This document shows, one piece after another, positions 1 to 8,913 of a stretch of DNA of 64,000 bases. The notes beneath the pieces are model-generated. The model did not search any database. It saw only the letters and a program-made list of their open reading frames with translations, and was not told the DNA's origin. The DNA comes from RHLJ01 sp965212165 (GTDB lineage: Bacteria; Bacteroidota; Rhodothermia; Balneolales; Balneolaceae): positions 744,001 to 808,000 of the forward strand of contig OZ243096.1 of the NCBI GenBank assembly GCA_965212165.1, given 5' to 3'. Within the stretch, counting starts at the first letter, position 1; every line of letters starts with the position of its first letter. Made by a program: the position numbers and the translations under genes.

Positions 1-210
1 AAAGAAACCGATTTACGTTACATCGTACAGGGTGTTAATGATCTGGTAAGTGAATCGGAAGAGTGTGATACTAAAGAAGATGTATTGGAGATTTTGAGGG
101 AACAAGCAATAATTAGCTTGTTTCAAGTACAAGTAATTGATCGTTCTACCAATGAGATTTTAGAAATAATTAAAGCCAGAGAATTTATTCAACAGCATGC
201 TCGAACTTAA
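1..210 (+). CDS. C-terminal end of an unrecognised protein (partial)
   Basis: Frame 1 is open from the first base and stops at the TAA at 208-210, giving about 69 residues of a protein whose start lies before the window. The visible part is acidic and probably helical (many Glu, Asp, Ile and Leu) and has no motif I recognise. Its last 14 bases overlap the start of the next gene, so the two are probably co-transcribed and translationally coupled. I cannot assign a function. Confidence 0.55.
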   Translation, partial: KETDLRYIVQGVNDLVSESEECDTKEDVLEILREQAIISLFQVQVIDRSTNEILEIIKAREFIQQHART

Positions 211-484
211 TGAAACCAGTTTAGAAACATTCACCTTTGGGGACGGCGATGTAGATAAATACTACATACTTATAAATCTCCGAACGAATTCAGATGGCGT
301 AGATCTCCAAAGATTGGCGTCCGCAGATCCTCGCTATTTTGATGATATCTTAAATAAGATGGGTTGTCTGTTGATGTTGACTGGAGTTGAAATCCATGAA
401 TTGCTATCTCGCGGCGAATTAGATTCGAAGAATCTTCATGAATCTCTTTTTAATCTTGCTAAAAAGGAAGGTGTTATTCTTTAA
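197..484 (+). CDS. Hypothetical protein, 95 aa
   Basis: Small acidic soluble protein without signal peptide or membrane segment. It begins inside the end of the upstream partial gene (14-base overlap), which suggests translational coupling. It ends 11 bases inside the end of the convergent Nudix gene. The sequence has a mixed beta-then-alpha character (a YYILINL strand near residues 22-28, helices after residue 45), but I recognise no family motif. Coding is supported by its tight packing and typical composition; function is unknown. Confidence 0.6.
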   Translation: MLELNETSLETFTFGDGDVDKYYILINLRTNSDGVDLQRLASADPRYFDDILNKMGCLLMLTGVEIHELLSRGELDSKNLHESLFNLAKKEGVIL

Positions 485-1040
485 TTCCTATCACTTCTTG
501 CCAACGGTGCCACGCTCTTATTAGACATATAATTGTCTTTCCATCATTTATTTCCCCTGAATAAACCATATTCATAGCTTCTTTGAATGGAATCCGTTCT
601 TTAAGTACAAACTCATCCTCATCCATATTTTGGTCAACGGTCTCTAGATTCCATGCCAAGTAAATATGAATAAGCTCGTCTGAATATCCTATTCCAGGAT
701 AAAAATGACCAACATATTCAACATTATTAGCCCTAATACCCGCTTCTTCTGCTAGCTCTCTACTTGCTGTAATATCTTGAGATTCGCCTTTATCTATCTT
801 TCCAGCTGGTACTTCCCAAAATATTTGACTCATTGGGTATCGGTATTGCTTCAATAGCATGATGTCTCCATTTTCAAAAACTGGAACTACCGCACAAGCT
901 CCAGGATGCTTTATCCACTCTCTTGTACCAACTTCGCCATTTGGTAAACTAGCTTCATCAAAAAAAACGTGAAGTAATTTTCCATTAAATACCTCTTTAC
1001 TACTTAGCTTTTTTTCAATTAATAGTTTAGCAGTTTTCAT
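474..1040 (-). CDS. Nudix hydrolase, ADP-ribose pyrophosphatase type
   Basis: A 188-aa Nudix protein. The Nudix box lies at about residues 80-102 and fits GX5EX7REUXEEXGU exactly: G80, E86, then RELAEEAGI at 94-102. The upstream beta-rich region and QYRYP at 65-69 resemble the ADP-ribose/NDP-sugar pyrophosphatase (NudF/YffH) subgroup, which hydrolyses ADP-ribose to AMP and ribose-5-phosphate in the cytosol. Substrate is inferred from this resemblance only. It starts at an ATG 61 bases from the divergent TTG of the phosphatidyltransferase gene, so the two may share a promoter region. Its 3' end overlaps the preceding convergent gene by 11 bases. Confidence 0.88.
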   Translation of the reverse strand: MKTAKLLIEKKLSSKEVFNGKLLHVFFDEASLPNGEVGTREWIKHPGACAVVPVFENGDIMLLKQYRYPMSQIFWEVPAGKIDKGESQDITASRELAEEAGIRANNVEYVGHFYPGIGYSDELIHIYLAWNLETVDQNMDEDEFVLKERIPFKEAMNMVYSGEINDGKTIICLIRAWHRWQEVIGIKE

Positions 1041-1101
1041 GGTGGTTTTATGATTATAATGGCTTTAACTTTAGGAGAATATCGAAAATAAATTTAACTA
1101 C

Positions 1102-1692
1102 TTGGGAATTTCTAAAAATATAGATGGAAGAACGGTTGAGGTTTCAGGAAGAGTTTTTACTTTTTCTAACGTTATCTCCTTTTCTCGATTTTTTATTGCC
1201 TTCCCAGTTATAATATTACACTACAATAATAACCTTTCTTACGATTGGATTACTGTTTCTTTAATTTTATATGCCATTGTTTCAGATTATTTTGATGGCT
1301 TAGTCGCACGTAAAACTAACACAATTTCAGAGGTCGGTAAAGTCATTGACCCAGTTTCAGACAAGCTTTGTGCTGTAATACTTTTTATTTACACCGTCTG
1401 GTTAGGCTGGGTTCCACTCTGGTTTTTATTGATCAATGTTGTGCGAGATTTTTTAATCATGATCGGCTCTTCGTTTATCAAAATTAAATATGGCAAAGTG
1501 GCAATGTCTACTATGACTGGCAAAGTTTATGTAAACATATTAGCTCTCTATTGGATCGCTGTTTTCTTTTTTAGAGAAGAGGTTCAAGTACATGAATATT
1601 TACTCTATACTTCAACAGTGTTTATGGTGATTTCATTTTTTGCTTACTTACATCGATTCAAAACAATAATGAAAGGCGCTACATTTAACTAA
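1102..1692 (+). CDS. CDP-alcohol phosphatidyltransferase (PgsA-like)
   Basis: Integral membrane enzyme of 196 aa. The CDP-OH-P signature is complete at residues 62-87: D62, D65-G66, A69-R70, G79, D83 and D87 with the right spacing. It is followed by several hydrophobic segments (about 91-118, 146-160, 170-190). Members join a CDP-activated diacylglycerol to an alcohol at the inner membrane; phosphatidylglycerophosphate synthase is the likeliest, but the alcohol cannot be read from sequence. The start is a TTG at 1102, since no ATG occurs before the conserved region. The gene ends 7 bases before ftsY and probably shares its transcript. Confidence 0.85.
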   Translation: MGISKNIDGRTVEVSGRVFTFSNVISFSRFFIAFPVIILHYNNNLSYDWITVSLILYAIVSDYFDGLVARKTNTISEVGKVIDPVSDKLCAVILFIYTVWLGWVPLWFLLINVVRDFLIMIGSSFIKIKYGKVAMSTMTGKVYVNILALYWIAVFFFREEVQVHEYLLYTSTVFMVISFFAYLHRFKTIMKGATFN

Positions 1693-1699
1693 GGTTTTT

Positions 1700-2653
1700 A
1701 TGGGATTTTTTGAAAAACTAGGACTTAAGAAAAAAGAGACTCTAGATCAAGGTGTAGAAAAAAGCCGCTCAGGAATTTTAAACAAACTTGGGAAAGCACT
1801 TGCTGGAAAAGATACCGTTGATGATGAAACCCTTGATGAATTAGAAGAGATTCTTATAACATCTGATGTTGGGGTAAAAACAACGCTCGAGATTATTAAA
1901 AGAATAGAAGCGCGTGTTGCCAAAGACAAATTTGTGACTCAATCTGAGCTCCAGGCTATGCTGAGGGAAGAAATTGTTTCTCTTCTTCAAGAGAATTCCT
2001 CTGAAAAACCGGCCGCATTTGATGCAGAATTTCCATCTACACCACATATCGTTCTCGTTGTTGGTGTAAACGGTGTTGGGAAAACAACCACTATTGGGAA
2101 GCTATCATATATGTACAAATCTGCCGGAAAAAAAGTACTTCTTGGTGCCGCTGATACCTTTAGGGCCGCTGCTGTCGATCAACTTAAAATTTGGAGCGAA
2201 CGAGCAGATGTGCCTATTATTGAACAAGGTCAAAATGCTGATCCCGCTGCTGTTGCTTTTGATACGGTTTCAGCTGCAAAATCACGAGGCTTTGATATTG
2301 CACTCATTGATACTGCCGGTAGACTTCATAACAAAAAAGCGTTAATGGATGAGCTTTCTAAGATTAAGCGAGTAATGAATAAAGTAATTGAAGATGCCCC
2401 TCATGAAGTGATTCTTGTTCTTGATGCTTCAACAGGCCAAAATGCTATGCAACAAGCTAAAGCTTTTACTGAAGCTGTAGATATAACTGGGTTAGCACTT
2501 ACTAAACTTGATGGTACAGCAAAGGGCGGGATTGTTATTGGGATTTCACATGAATTAAATGTTCCAGTAAAATATATCGGGCTTGGAGAGAAAATCGAAG
2601 ACCTTCAGGTTTTTGAAAAAGAAGCTTTTGTGAACGCCCTTTTTGGAGAGTAA
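1700..2653 (+). CDS. ftsY: Signal recognition particle receptor FtsY
   Basis: SRP receptor GTPase, 317 aa. An NG domain is preceded by a short N-terminal region without the long acidic A domain of E. coli. G1 is at about 122-130 (GVNGVGKTT), a DTAGR G3 motif is near residue 200, and TKLDGTAKGG follows in the C-terminal part. It pairs with Ffh, encoded at 55.5-56.9 kb here, to deliver ribosomes to the Sec translocon. Its stop codon forms part of the left arm of a hairpin (2652-2682) that probably terminates transcription. Confidence 0.97.
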   Translation: MGFFEKLGLKKKETLDQGVEKSRSGILNKLGKALAGKDTVDDETLDELEEILITSDVGVKTTLEIIKRIEARVAKDKFVTQSELQAMLREEIVSLLQENSSEKPAAFDAEFPSTPHIVLVVGVNGVGKTTTIGKLSYMYKSAGKKVLLGAADTFRAAAVDQLKIWSERADVPIIEQGQNADPAAVAFDTVSAAKSRGFDIALIDTAGRLHNKKALMDELSKIKRVMNKVIEDAPHEVILVLDASTGQNAMQQAKAFTEAVDITGLALTKLDGTAKGGIVIGISHELNVPVKYIGLGEKIEDLQVFEKEAFVNALFGE

Positions 2654-2690
2654 CCCCCTAACCTAATCGGGTTACGAGGGTTATTACATT
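2652..2690 (+). terminator. Probable terminator hairpin after ftsY
   Basis: Nested inverted repeat: AACCC (2652-2656) pairs with GGGTT (2678-2682), and TAACC (2659-2663) pairs with GGTTA (2670-2674) around a 6-nt loop. AT-rich sequence with a T run follows at 2692-2696. It sits between the end of ftsY and the end of the minus-strand micro-ORF, so it may serve both. Confidence 0.45.
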
Positions 2691-2811
2691 ATTTTTCTCC
2701 ACCACTACCTGGTGGTGGATCTTTTGGTGGGTTTGGCGGAGGGGGGTCATTATCATCCACTCCATCTTTTCTTTCAGAAAACCTATAATTCCATTTTTTC
2801 AACGTATCCAT
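2689..2811 (-). CDS. Micro-ORF, 40 aa, proline-rich C-terminal tail
   Basis: A minus-strand ORF from ATG at 2811 to TAA at 2689. The first half is basic and amphipathic (begins MDTLKKWNYRFSERKDG). The second half is acidic then proline-rich: DDNDPPPPNPPKDPPP, followed by a Gly/Ser tail and a terminal Lys. It is divergent from the TPR-CHAT gene, with 90 bp between the starts, and fills an otherwise empty gap. It is not a shadow of another gene, and its Pro, Asp and Gly bias with no internal stop suggests real coding. There is no signal peptide. I do not recognise a family. Whether it is a CHAT substrate, regulator or unrelated peptide is unknown. Confidence 0.5.
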   Translation of the reverse strand: MDTLKKWNYRFSERKDGVDDNDPPPPNPPKDPPPGSGGEK

Positions 2812-2901
2812 ATTACTTTTCTTGATTTAGGGTTTATGTTCAATTAAAAAAACAGCATATTCAGACTAAACTCAATCATTATTACTTCTATTTTAACCAT
2901 A

Positions 2902-5826
2902 ATGAACATCAGAAACACCCTTCCTGCGCTGTTCTTTCTTTTGTTTTTAGCAAGTACTGGTTATGCTCAAGATTGGGAAAAAGAGTTTGATACAAGTTTA
3001 AAAAAAGCAAAAGCATTTCTAGAGATCTCTAGCTATGATAAGGCAATTCCTTTATTTCAGACAGCCCAAAAAGTAGCTATTATTAACAATGACACCTTAC
3101 GAATTTTTGAGGCTGGAATTGGCTTATCAGACGCTTTATATGATTATAGGAAGCTTGAAGAAGCTAAAGAAAATCTACTTTATCTCGAATCGTTTGGAAC
3201 GGCTGAAACTCCTTCGGGAATTCTTGCAGAGATAAAGTCTATTTTGGGTTCTGTCTACTTTGGATTAGGTGAATATGAGTTATCTAACCAGCAGTATAAG
3301 ATTGGGTATGGTTTAGCTGATCCAGATAATAGTACATATACTGCAGCGCGAATAACTATGAACTACGCAAATGGTTTAGTCCGTTTTGGTGAGTACGACC
3401 GTGCTATTTCATTAATAACGGAGTCAGTTGAGCTATTTACTTCTATAAACGACCAGTATTATATCAGTCGTACAAAGCTAATTAAATATATCATTTACTT
3501 ATTCAAGGGGGGCGGGGAAGATGCGGAGCTTTACCTATTTGAAGCTTATAAAATTGCGCAAGAATTATCTGACCCTCAATTACTTAGAGACAGTTATCTC
3601 TATTTAAGTGACCACTTTTCTCGAAAGAACGACTATTCACAATCCATTTCTTATAGTAAAAAAGGACTACAACTAGCGGAGCAATTAAATAATGAAATCT
3701 ATATTGCTCGATACTACCGAGAGCTAGGTTCGCTCTACTTAGCAATAGAGGAACCAGATAGGGCACTAAGCTATTTTAATCGAGCTCATTCTTATTACCA
3801 ATCAATTAATAGCACCGCTCTCGCTAATGAAATTTTATATCTAATTTCAGGATGCTATTTAAAAAAAGGAGCTCTAGTTGATGCTGAGAATATTCTTCTC
3901 CAAGCTTTGTCATTTTATCAAAATACGAACTTTAATTTTGATAAGGGAAATGTGCTCATCATGCTTGGGGAAATAAATTTACGAGCTAACCGACACGAAG
4001 AGGCTTTGAAGTACTTACAAGAAGCTCTAAAGGTTGGGCAGGACAATGAATTAATTTGGCTTCAACTTAATGGTCAACAACGATTACTAAGATTGGATGA
4101 GTCACTTTACTCTGCTGAAAAAAAGCTCTCCTTAAGTCGCCAAATCTATAGCTATTCCTCAAAGTTTGCCTTTCGCTATTATTTAGATGGTTTAAAGAAT
4201 CTCGCTGTTGCACATTCAAGAATGGAATCTGATAGCTCAATCTTTTATGCCGAGAAAGCTCTTGAGTTGATTGAGAAAAAAAGGCTGACCTTTTCTGATG
4301 GTACCCTTAAAGCAAATGTATTTTCAGATCATGCCCCTTTCTATAATTCTCTTGGCTCTTGGTACGCTTCTTTTCAGAATGATTATGCAAAAGCATTTGA
4401 ACTTTTTGAAGCTTCGAAGTCCCGTGCTCTGTTAGATCAATTAGCTGAATCCCGCTCACAAGACCTTTTATCTCTTTCTGAAGAAACACGGGTTCAGCTT
4501 ATAGAGCTTCAGAAAAAGATTGATCAGCTTTATAGAGAACGAGAAGTTTCTAATCATACCGATGAGCTAATAAACTTATCAAATGATATAACTGATGCTG
4601 AATTTGAATATGAAGTTGCTCTTGAAAAAATTCGTAACGACCACCCTGGCTGGAGTAGGTTTATCTATCCAACAACATTAAGTTTAGAACAAGTACAAGA
4701 TCTATCTGATGAAAAAACTGCCATCTTAGAATATGCTTTTTTAAATGATGGCCTTGCCGCTATGTTGGTTACAAAAAATGATGTTTTTTATCACCAGTTA
4801 ACTCTAGGTAAATCTTTTAAGGAAGACTTTACTTCCCAAATTAATGCCTTTAGAGACTCTATTATTACCTTGTCTTCTATTGAGGTTTTAAAAAATACAT
4901 CCGCCTCAATTTATTCTACATTATTAGAACCATTTGAAGATAAATTATCAGAGATTTCGAATCTGGTTATTGTTCCTGATGGGCCCATTGCTCTTCTTCC
5001 TTTTGATGCTCTATTTTATAATGGAGAATTCTTAATAAACCGCTTTGCAATAAAGTCATTACCCTCAGTTAGCGTGTTTAATCTTATTCAAAACCCTCAT
5101 CGCAAAACTACACAAGATATACTTGGAATTGCAAGTTCTGGCTTTGAAACTGAAGAAGGAACTGCTAACTCCCGAACACAAAATTCTTTTGCTGCTCTTC
5201 CATATACATTAATCGAGGTAGACTCAGTTTCTTCAAAATTTAATACACGCAAAGTCTTAAAAAATGAAATGGTTACAGAGGCGGGTTTAAAAACTCTTGA
5301 TTTAGGTTCTTATAAATATCTCCATTTTGCGACTCATGGCGAAATAAATGAGACTACTCCTACTCAAAGCGGCCTTATACTTTCGAAGAAAACCGAGATG
5401 GAAGCTCTTTTTGGTGAGGATGGATTTCTTAATGCACAAGAAATCTCCTCGTTTTCTTTTAATGCTGATATGGTGGTTCTTAGTGCTTGTAATACTGGTA
5501 CTGGAAAAGTTCTTAATGGTGAAGGCTTAATTGGTTTACAGCGGTCATTCTTGACGGCTGGGGCTTCATCGGTAGTGGCAAGCTTATGGAGTATTTATGA
5601 CCGGAGCACTCCATTTTTTATGACTACATTTTACTCAAAACTTATCGACCACAAAAATAAAGAATTTGGTTGGTTTGATAAGTTAATGGTTTGGGGAGAT
5701 TGGTTTGAGCCCGATCTCGTTGACTACAAAACTCTTGCCTTGAGAGATGCAAAGCTTGAAATGCTCCGCCATCCTTATTACAACCACCCCGTTCATTGGG
5801 CTTCATTCATAATTACAGGCAAATAA
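2902..5826 (+). CDS. TPR-CHAT putative caspase-like protease, secreted
   Basis: A 974-aa protein with an N-terminal signal peptide (hydrophobic 8-20, likely cut after GYAQ at about 23). Residues about 25-540 are TPR-like helical repeats with recurrent A/Y/L spacing, followed by a coiled linker (about 540-600). The C-terminal CHAT domain spans about 670-974. The presumed catalytic dyad is intact: H812 in HFATHG and C863 in LSACNTG, followed by GLIGLQRSFLTAGA. CHAT proteins belong to the caspase clan; their TPRs usually bind a partner or trigger. An insertion of about 25 residues precedes the conserved HPVHWASF C-terminal strand. Export points to an envelope role rather than a cytosolic defence role. 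It is divergent from the 40-aa micro-ORF. Confidence 0.88.
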   Translation: MNIRNTLPALFFLLFLASTGYAQDWEKEFDTSLKKAKAFLEISSYDKAIPLFQTAQKVAIINNDTLRIFEAGIGLSDALYDYRKLEEAKENLLYLESFGTAETPSGILAEIKSILGSVYFGLGEYELSNQQYKIGYGLADPDNSTYTAARITMNYANGLVRFGEYDRAISLITESVELFTSINDQYYISRTKLIKYIIYLFKGGGEDAELYLFEAYKIAQELSDPQLLRDSYLYLSDHFSRKNDYSQSISYSKKGLQLAEQLNNEIYIARYYRELGSLYLAIEEPDRALSYFNRAHSYYQSINSTALANEILYLISGCYLKKGALVDAENILLQALSFYQNTNFNFDKGNVLIMLGEINLRANRHEEALKYLQEALKVGQDNELIWLQLNGQQRLLRLDESLYSAEKKLSLSRQIYSYSSKFAFRYYLDGLKNLAVAHSRMESDSSIFYAEKALELIEKKRLTFSDGTLKANVFSDHAPFYNSLGSWYASFQNDYAKAFELFEASKSRALLDQLAESRSQDLLSLSEETRVQLIELQKKIDQLYREREVSNHTDELINLSNDITDAEFEYEVALEKIRNDHPGWSRFIYPTTLSLEQVQDLSDEKTAILEYAFLNDGLAAMLVTKNDVFYHQLTLGKSFKEDFTSQINAFRDSIITLSSIEVLKNTSASIYSTLLEPFEDKLSEISNLVIVPDGPIALLPFDALFYNGEFLINRFAIKSLPSVSVFNLIQNPHRKTTQDILGIASSGFETEEGTANSRTQNSFAALPYTLIEVDSVSSKFNTRKVLKNEMVTEAGLKTLDLGSYKYLHFATHGEINETTPTQSGLILSKKTEMEALFGEDGFLNAQEISSFSFNADMVVLSACNTGTGKVLNGEGLIGLQRSFLTAGASSVVASLWSIYDRSTPFFMTTFYSKLIDHKNKEFGWFDKLMVWGDWFEPDLVDYKTLALRDAKLEMLRHPYYNHPVHWASFIITGK

Positions 5827-5828
5827 AA

Positions 5829-7442
5829 CTACCTCGGCTGTTCCTGAGTTTTCTTTATAAACTGCTCATTATCTACTTTCGGGCGTTCAGCAGCATTAGC
5901 AACTTTTGCTGTTGTAACAAAAACTAACTGTGCTCTTTTTGTAAGGGCTTCAAAATCTATTTTATCAACCTCATCTGAGGGTCTATGGTAATCATCATGT
6001 ACGCCACTAAAGAAAAAGGCAAACGGAATACCAAAACGTCCAAAATTCCAATGATCGCTTCGTCTATAAAACTGATTCGGATCATTTAAGTCGTTGTACC
6101 TATCATTTAGAGTAATATTTACACTTCCAAGATTCGCCTCTTGAAGCATCTCATTTAAGCTAGATGAAATAATTTTCCCCCCAATTATGTAGATATAATC
6201 ACCATCATCAGGGTGTTCAAAATCTCTTCTTCCAATCATATCTAGATTCAAATTTGTAATAGTATTCTCAATGGGATAGATAGGATGATCAGAGTAATAT
6301 CTAGAACCTAATAACCCTTTTTCCTCTCCTGTCACGTGTAAAACTAACACGCTTCTTTCAGGTCCTGCCCCCGCTTGTTTTGCCGATATCAATGCTTGAG
6401 CAATATGCAAAATCCCAACTGTTCCGCTTCCATCATCATCAGCTCCATTATAAATTGCATCTCCAGTAGAATCTGGACGACCAACCCCTAAATGATCATA
6501 ATGCGAGCTCAGAACAACTACTTCATCTTTAAGTAGTGGGTTAGAACCTTCAATAAGAGCTACAATATTTTTTGATTCAACAGTCTGCCCTGGCGCATCT
6601 TTCTTATGCTCTAAAACAAACCCTGTTGCAGAAGCTTCGAACCCGCCTGGCTCTTCTAATAGATTCTGTCCTAGGTTGTTTAGGTCTTCAACTCCTGCAA
6701 GCCCTAGCAGTTGTGCTGCAATAACGGGGTTTATAATATTGATTGTATTTTGGCGAGATACTTCACTTTCTAAATAACTTAATGACATACTACCTTCCCG
6801 CTCAAATGAAGCCTGTTCCTCTTTTGCAAATTCTATAAATGACTCTTCATCTGTGTCAATAATAAGTATTGCGCCTATCGCCTTACTTTTTGTCACTTCA
6901 TCTTGAATTCTTCTTAGGTTCGATCCATCATAAAAAGCTAAAAACCACTTGCCTTCTGCATTATCTGGAAAATTGTTCGATAACTCGTTCTTAATTCCAT
7001 AACCAACAAAAACAATCTCACCTTTAAGTTCTTTTTCGCCAGATCTCCATGTTCTAAAACTTCCTATTGCATTAGCACTGTGTGTTGACTTATCAACAAC
7101 CTCCCCTTGAGTAGATGATATAGTATAATGATATGCATTAGTTATAGGCCGAGTGAGCTCAAGTTTTTGAAAGTAAGTTCCGTTATCACCAACTGGCGCT
7201 AGACCTAGCTGCTCATATTTATTTGCTAGAAAATTTGCTGCTCTATTTTCACCGGCTGAACCTGTATTACGGCCTTGTAACGAGTCATGTGCTAATACCG
7301 TTAAATCTGCCTTTAATCCCTCAAGATTGATTGTATTTGTAAAATCATAAATGGAAGGGGCCGGGATTGTGGCGGTTTCTTTTGTCCCTTTACATCCTGT
7401 TAATATGATAATTACAAGTAGGGGCAGGATACACTTTTTCAT
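5829..7442 (-). CDS. M28-family Zn aminopeptidase lipoprotein
   Basis: A 537-aa lipoprotein (lipobox LTGC, Cys17). The M28 peptidase domain occupies the C-terminal half. Visible metal and catalytic elements are SSHYDHLG, NGADDDGSGT, the TGEEKGLLGS glutamates, LDMIGR and a late His in DDYHRPSDE. A PA-like insert may lie between about 130 and 290. It should remove N-terminal residues from peptides outside the cytoplasm. It follows scpA by 14 bases on the same strand, and it ends 2 bases from the convergent CHAT gene. Confidence 0.92.
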   Translation of the reverse strand: MKKCILPLLVIIILTGCKGTKETATIPAPSIYDFTNTINLEGLKADLTVLAHDSLQGRNTGSAGENRAANFLANKYEQLGLAPVGDNGTYFQKLELTRPITNAYHYTISSTQGEVVDKSTHSANAIGSFRTWRSGEKELKGEIVFVGYGIKNELSNNFPDNAEGKWFLAFYDGSNLRRIQDEVTKSKAIGAILIIDTDEESFIEFAKEEQASFEREGSMSLSYLESEVSRQNTINIINPVIAAQLLGLAGVEDLNNLGQNLLEEPGGFEASATGFVLEHKKDAPGQTVESKNIVALIEGSNPLLKDEVVVLSSHYDHLGVGRPDSTGDAIYNGADDDGSGTVGILHIAQALISAKQAGAGPERSVLVLHVTGEEKGLLGSRYYSDHPIYPIENTITNLNLDMIGRRDFEHPDDGDYIYIIGGKIISSSLNEMLQEANLGSVNITLNDRYNDLNDPNQFYRRSDHWNFGRFGIPFAFFFSGVHDDYHRPSDEVDKIDFEALTKRAQLVFVTTAKVANAAERPKVDNEQFIKKTQEQPR

Positions 7443-7456
7443 CTTCTCTTATTTAA

Positions 7457-8197
7457 TTAAGCCCGTATTATTTCATCAACAGGCTTTAGGTCTATATAAA
7501 ATTCGGTGGGGTCTTCTTCGAGAAACAAATTTATTTGTTGCTCTTTTATCATCTCTAAAATTGCTAAAAAAGTAACAACTAAAACTATTCTGTTTGTTAC
7601 CTCCGCGCAAAGTTCTCTAAACGATTGTTTACCAGCATTTTGTAATGCGATAAGTACAAATTCTTCTCTTTCTTCAACTGTAGTTTCAACTTTTTCTACA
7701 TGATGAACAATGTTTTTTCTCTCAATATCTGTTAACACCTTCTTAAACGCTGAAATAAGATCAAAAAGCGTTACATCTTTTAGTGCCTCTCCTGTAGCCT
7801 GTTTCTCTACGTTATCTTCTTCATAATAACCACGAGTATATCTTTTTCTTGTTTCTTCATCGATGTCAGCCATTTTCTCTGCCATCTCTTTATACTTCTT
7901 GTACTCTAATAGTCTTTGAACTAATTCATATCGCGGATCTGTTTCATCTAACTCCTCAATATCAGAATCATCTCTCGGTAGCATCATTTTTGCCTTAATC
8001 GACATTAACATACTAGCCATTAATACGAACTCACTGGCTACATCTAGGTCGAGTTCTTCCATCAAATAGACAAACTCTAGAAACTGTTCTGTTATATATG
8101 AGATAGGAATGTCATAGATATCTAGTTCGTCTCTCTTAATAAAGAAAAGTAATAGATCTAATGGACCTTCAAAGTTATTTAGCTGAACTCGATACAT
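7457..8197 (-). CDS. scpA: Segregation and condensation protein A
   Basis: ScpA kleisin, 246 aa. The N-terminal signature is clear (FEGPLDLLL at about 9-17, then DIYDIPISYI and ASEFVLMASMLM), followed by an acidic linker and a C-terminal winged-helix region. It bridges SMC heads and ScpB in the bacterial condensin complex. No scpB or smc is present in this window. The start ATG at 8197 lies 95 bp from the divergent ECF sigma gene. An M28 peptidase gene follows 14 bases downstream. Confidence 0.94.
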   Translation of the reverse strand: MYRVQLNNFEGPLDLLLFFIKRDELDIYDIPISYITEQFLEFVYLMEELDLDVASEFVLMASMLMSIKAKMMLPRDDSDIEELDETDPRYELVQRLLEYKKYKEMAEKMADIDEETRKRYTRGYYEEDNVEKQATGEALKDVTLFDLISAFKKVLTDIERKNIVHHVEKVETTVEEREEFVLIALQNAGKQSFRELCAEVTNRIVLVVTFLAILEMIKEQQINLFLEEDPTEFYIDLKPVDEIIRA

Positions 8198-8292
8198 GCT
8201 GAAAATTACATTGTTAATAATACAAATTCTTAATTTTCTTTTTGTCGATGAATGTTATTTTAACCCTCGATTAATATAGAAAAAATAAGAAC

Positions 8293-8838
8293 ATGGACTA
8301 TTCGCGCTTTGTACATGCTGTTCAAAATAACGACGCTGAGGAGCTTGCTTCTTTAACGTCTGTTATCTCTGCTGTTCTTATAAAGTTTCTAAAAGTTAGA
8401 ATTGGAGCCTCTCATCATGACGCTGAAGATTCTGTTCAAAACACGCTTATGTTGGTTATTGAAAAGATTCGAGAGAATAAACTAAATAACCCAGATTCCA
8501 TCATATACTATCTCTTTACAACTGCAAAGCATGATTACTTGAAAGCTCAGGCAAAGATTAAGGAACCTACATATGATGACGTTCCAGATTCTTACTCTGA
8601 AAAAGGTGACCAGCTTTCTGCCCTAGTAGATGAGGAGAGGATGAATATATTACAGGTATGCATAAATAAATTAAAACCCGACATGAAAGCCTATATTAGT
8701 TATTGGTTTAAAAACCCTGGTGACGAGGCTTCAGTTGTAGCTGATCATTTTGGGATTTCGGTTAATAATGCTTGGATTAAGAAGCATCGTATTTTAAAAT
8801 TGCTAAAAGAATGTTGCGAAAAAAAATTAAACTTTTAA
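8293..8838 (+). CDS. ECF-type RNA polymerase sigma factor
   Basis: A 181-aa sigma-70-family protein. A region 2-like helix lies at about 35-60 (HHDAEDSVQNTLMLVIEKI), the -10 recognition helices run to about 80, and a C-terminal HTH-like region 4 lies at about 145-170 (VADHFGISVNNAWIKKHRIL). Region 4 is less typical than in classic ECFs. The next gene encodes a membrane-anchored TPR protein in the position of an anti-sigma factor. The 75-bp gap between them holds a strong hairpin. It probably directs a stress or envelope regulon. Confidence 0.85.
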   Translation: MDYSRFVHAVQNNDAEELASLTSVISAVLIKFLKVRIGASHHDAEDSVQNTLMLVIEKIRENKLNNPDSIIYYLFTTAKHDYLKAQAKIKEPTYDDVPDSYSEKGDQLSALVDEERMNILQVCINKLKPDMKAYISYWFKNPGDEASVVADHFGISVNNAWIKKHRILKLLKECCEKKLNF

Positions 8839-8870
8839 TGTAAGGAGTAGCTTTCACGCCGGTCTTACAG

Positions 8871-8901
8871 AACAGCATGTATCCTCATATACATGCTGGT
8901 T
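8871..8901 (+). promoter_or_regulatory. Strong hairpin just upstream of the TPR/anti-sigma-like gene
   Basis: Perfect 10-bp inverted repeat: CAGCATGTAT at 8873-8882 and ATACATGCTG at 8889-8898, with a 6-nt loop. The stem can extend by three pairs with one bulge. It ends about 13 bases before the ATG at 8914 and is not followed by a T run. It therefore looks like a translation-controlling hairpin, processing site or protein-binding palindrome rather than a terminator. Confidence 0.5.
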
Positions 8902-8913
8902 GACTAACTTATT

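Noticed and set aside
2889..8265. Shared decamer TATTTTAACC before the CHAT gene (2889-2898) and before the ECF sigma gene (8256-8265), as a possible sigma-specific promoter.
   Set aside because: In the CHAT case it ends 3 bases before the ATG, too close to be a promoter for that start, and a 10-mer rich in T and A can recur by chance.
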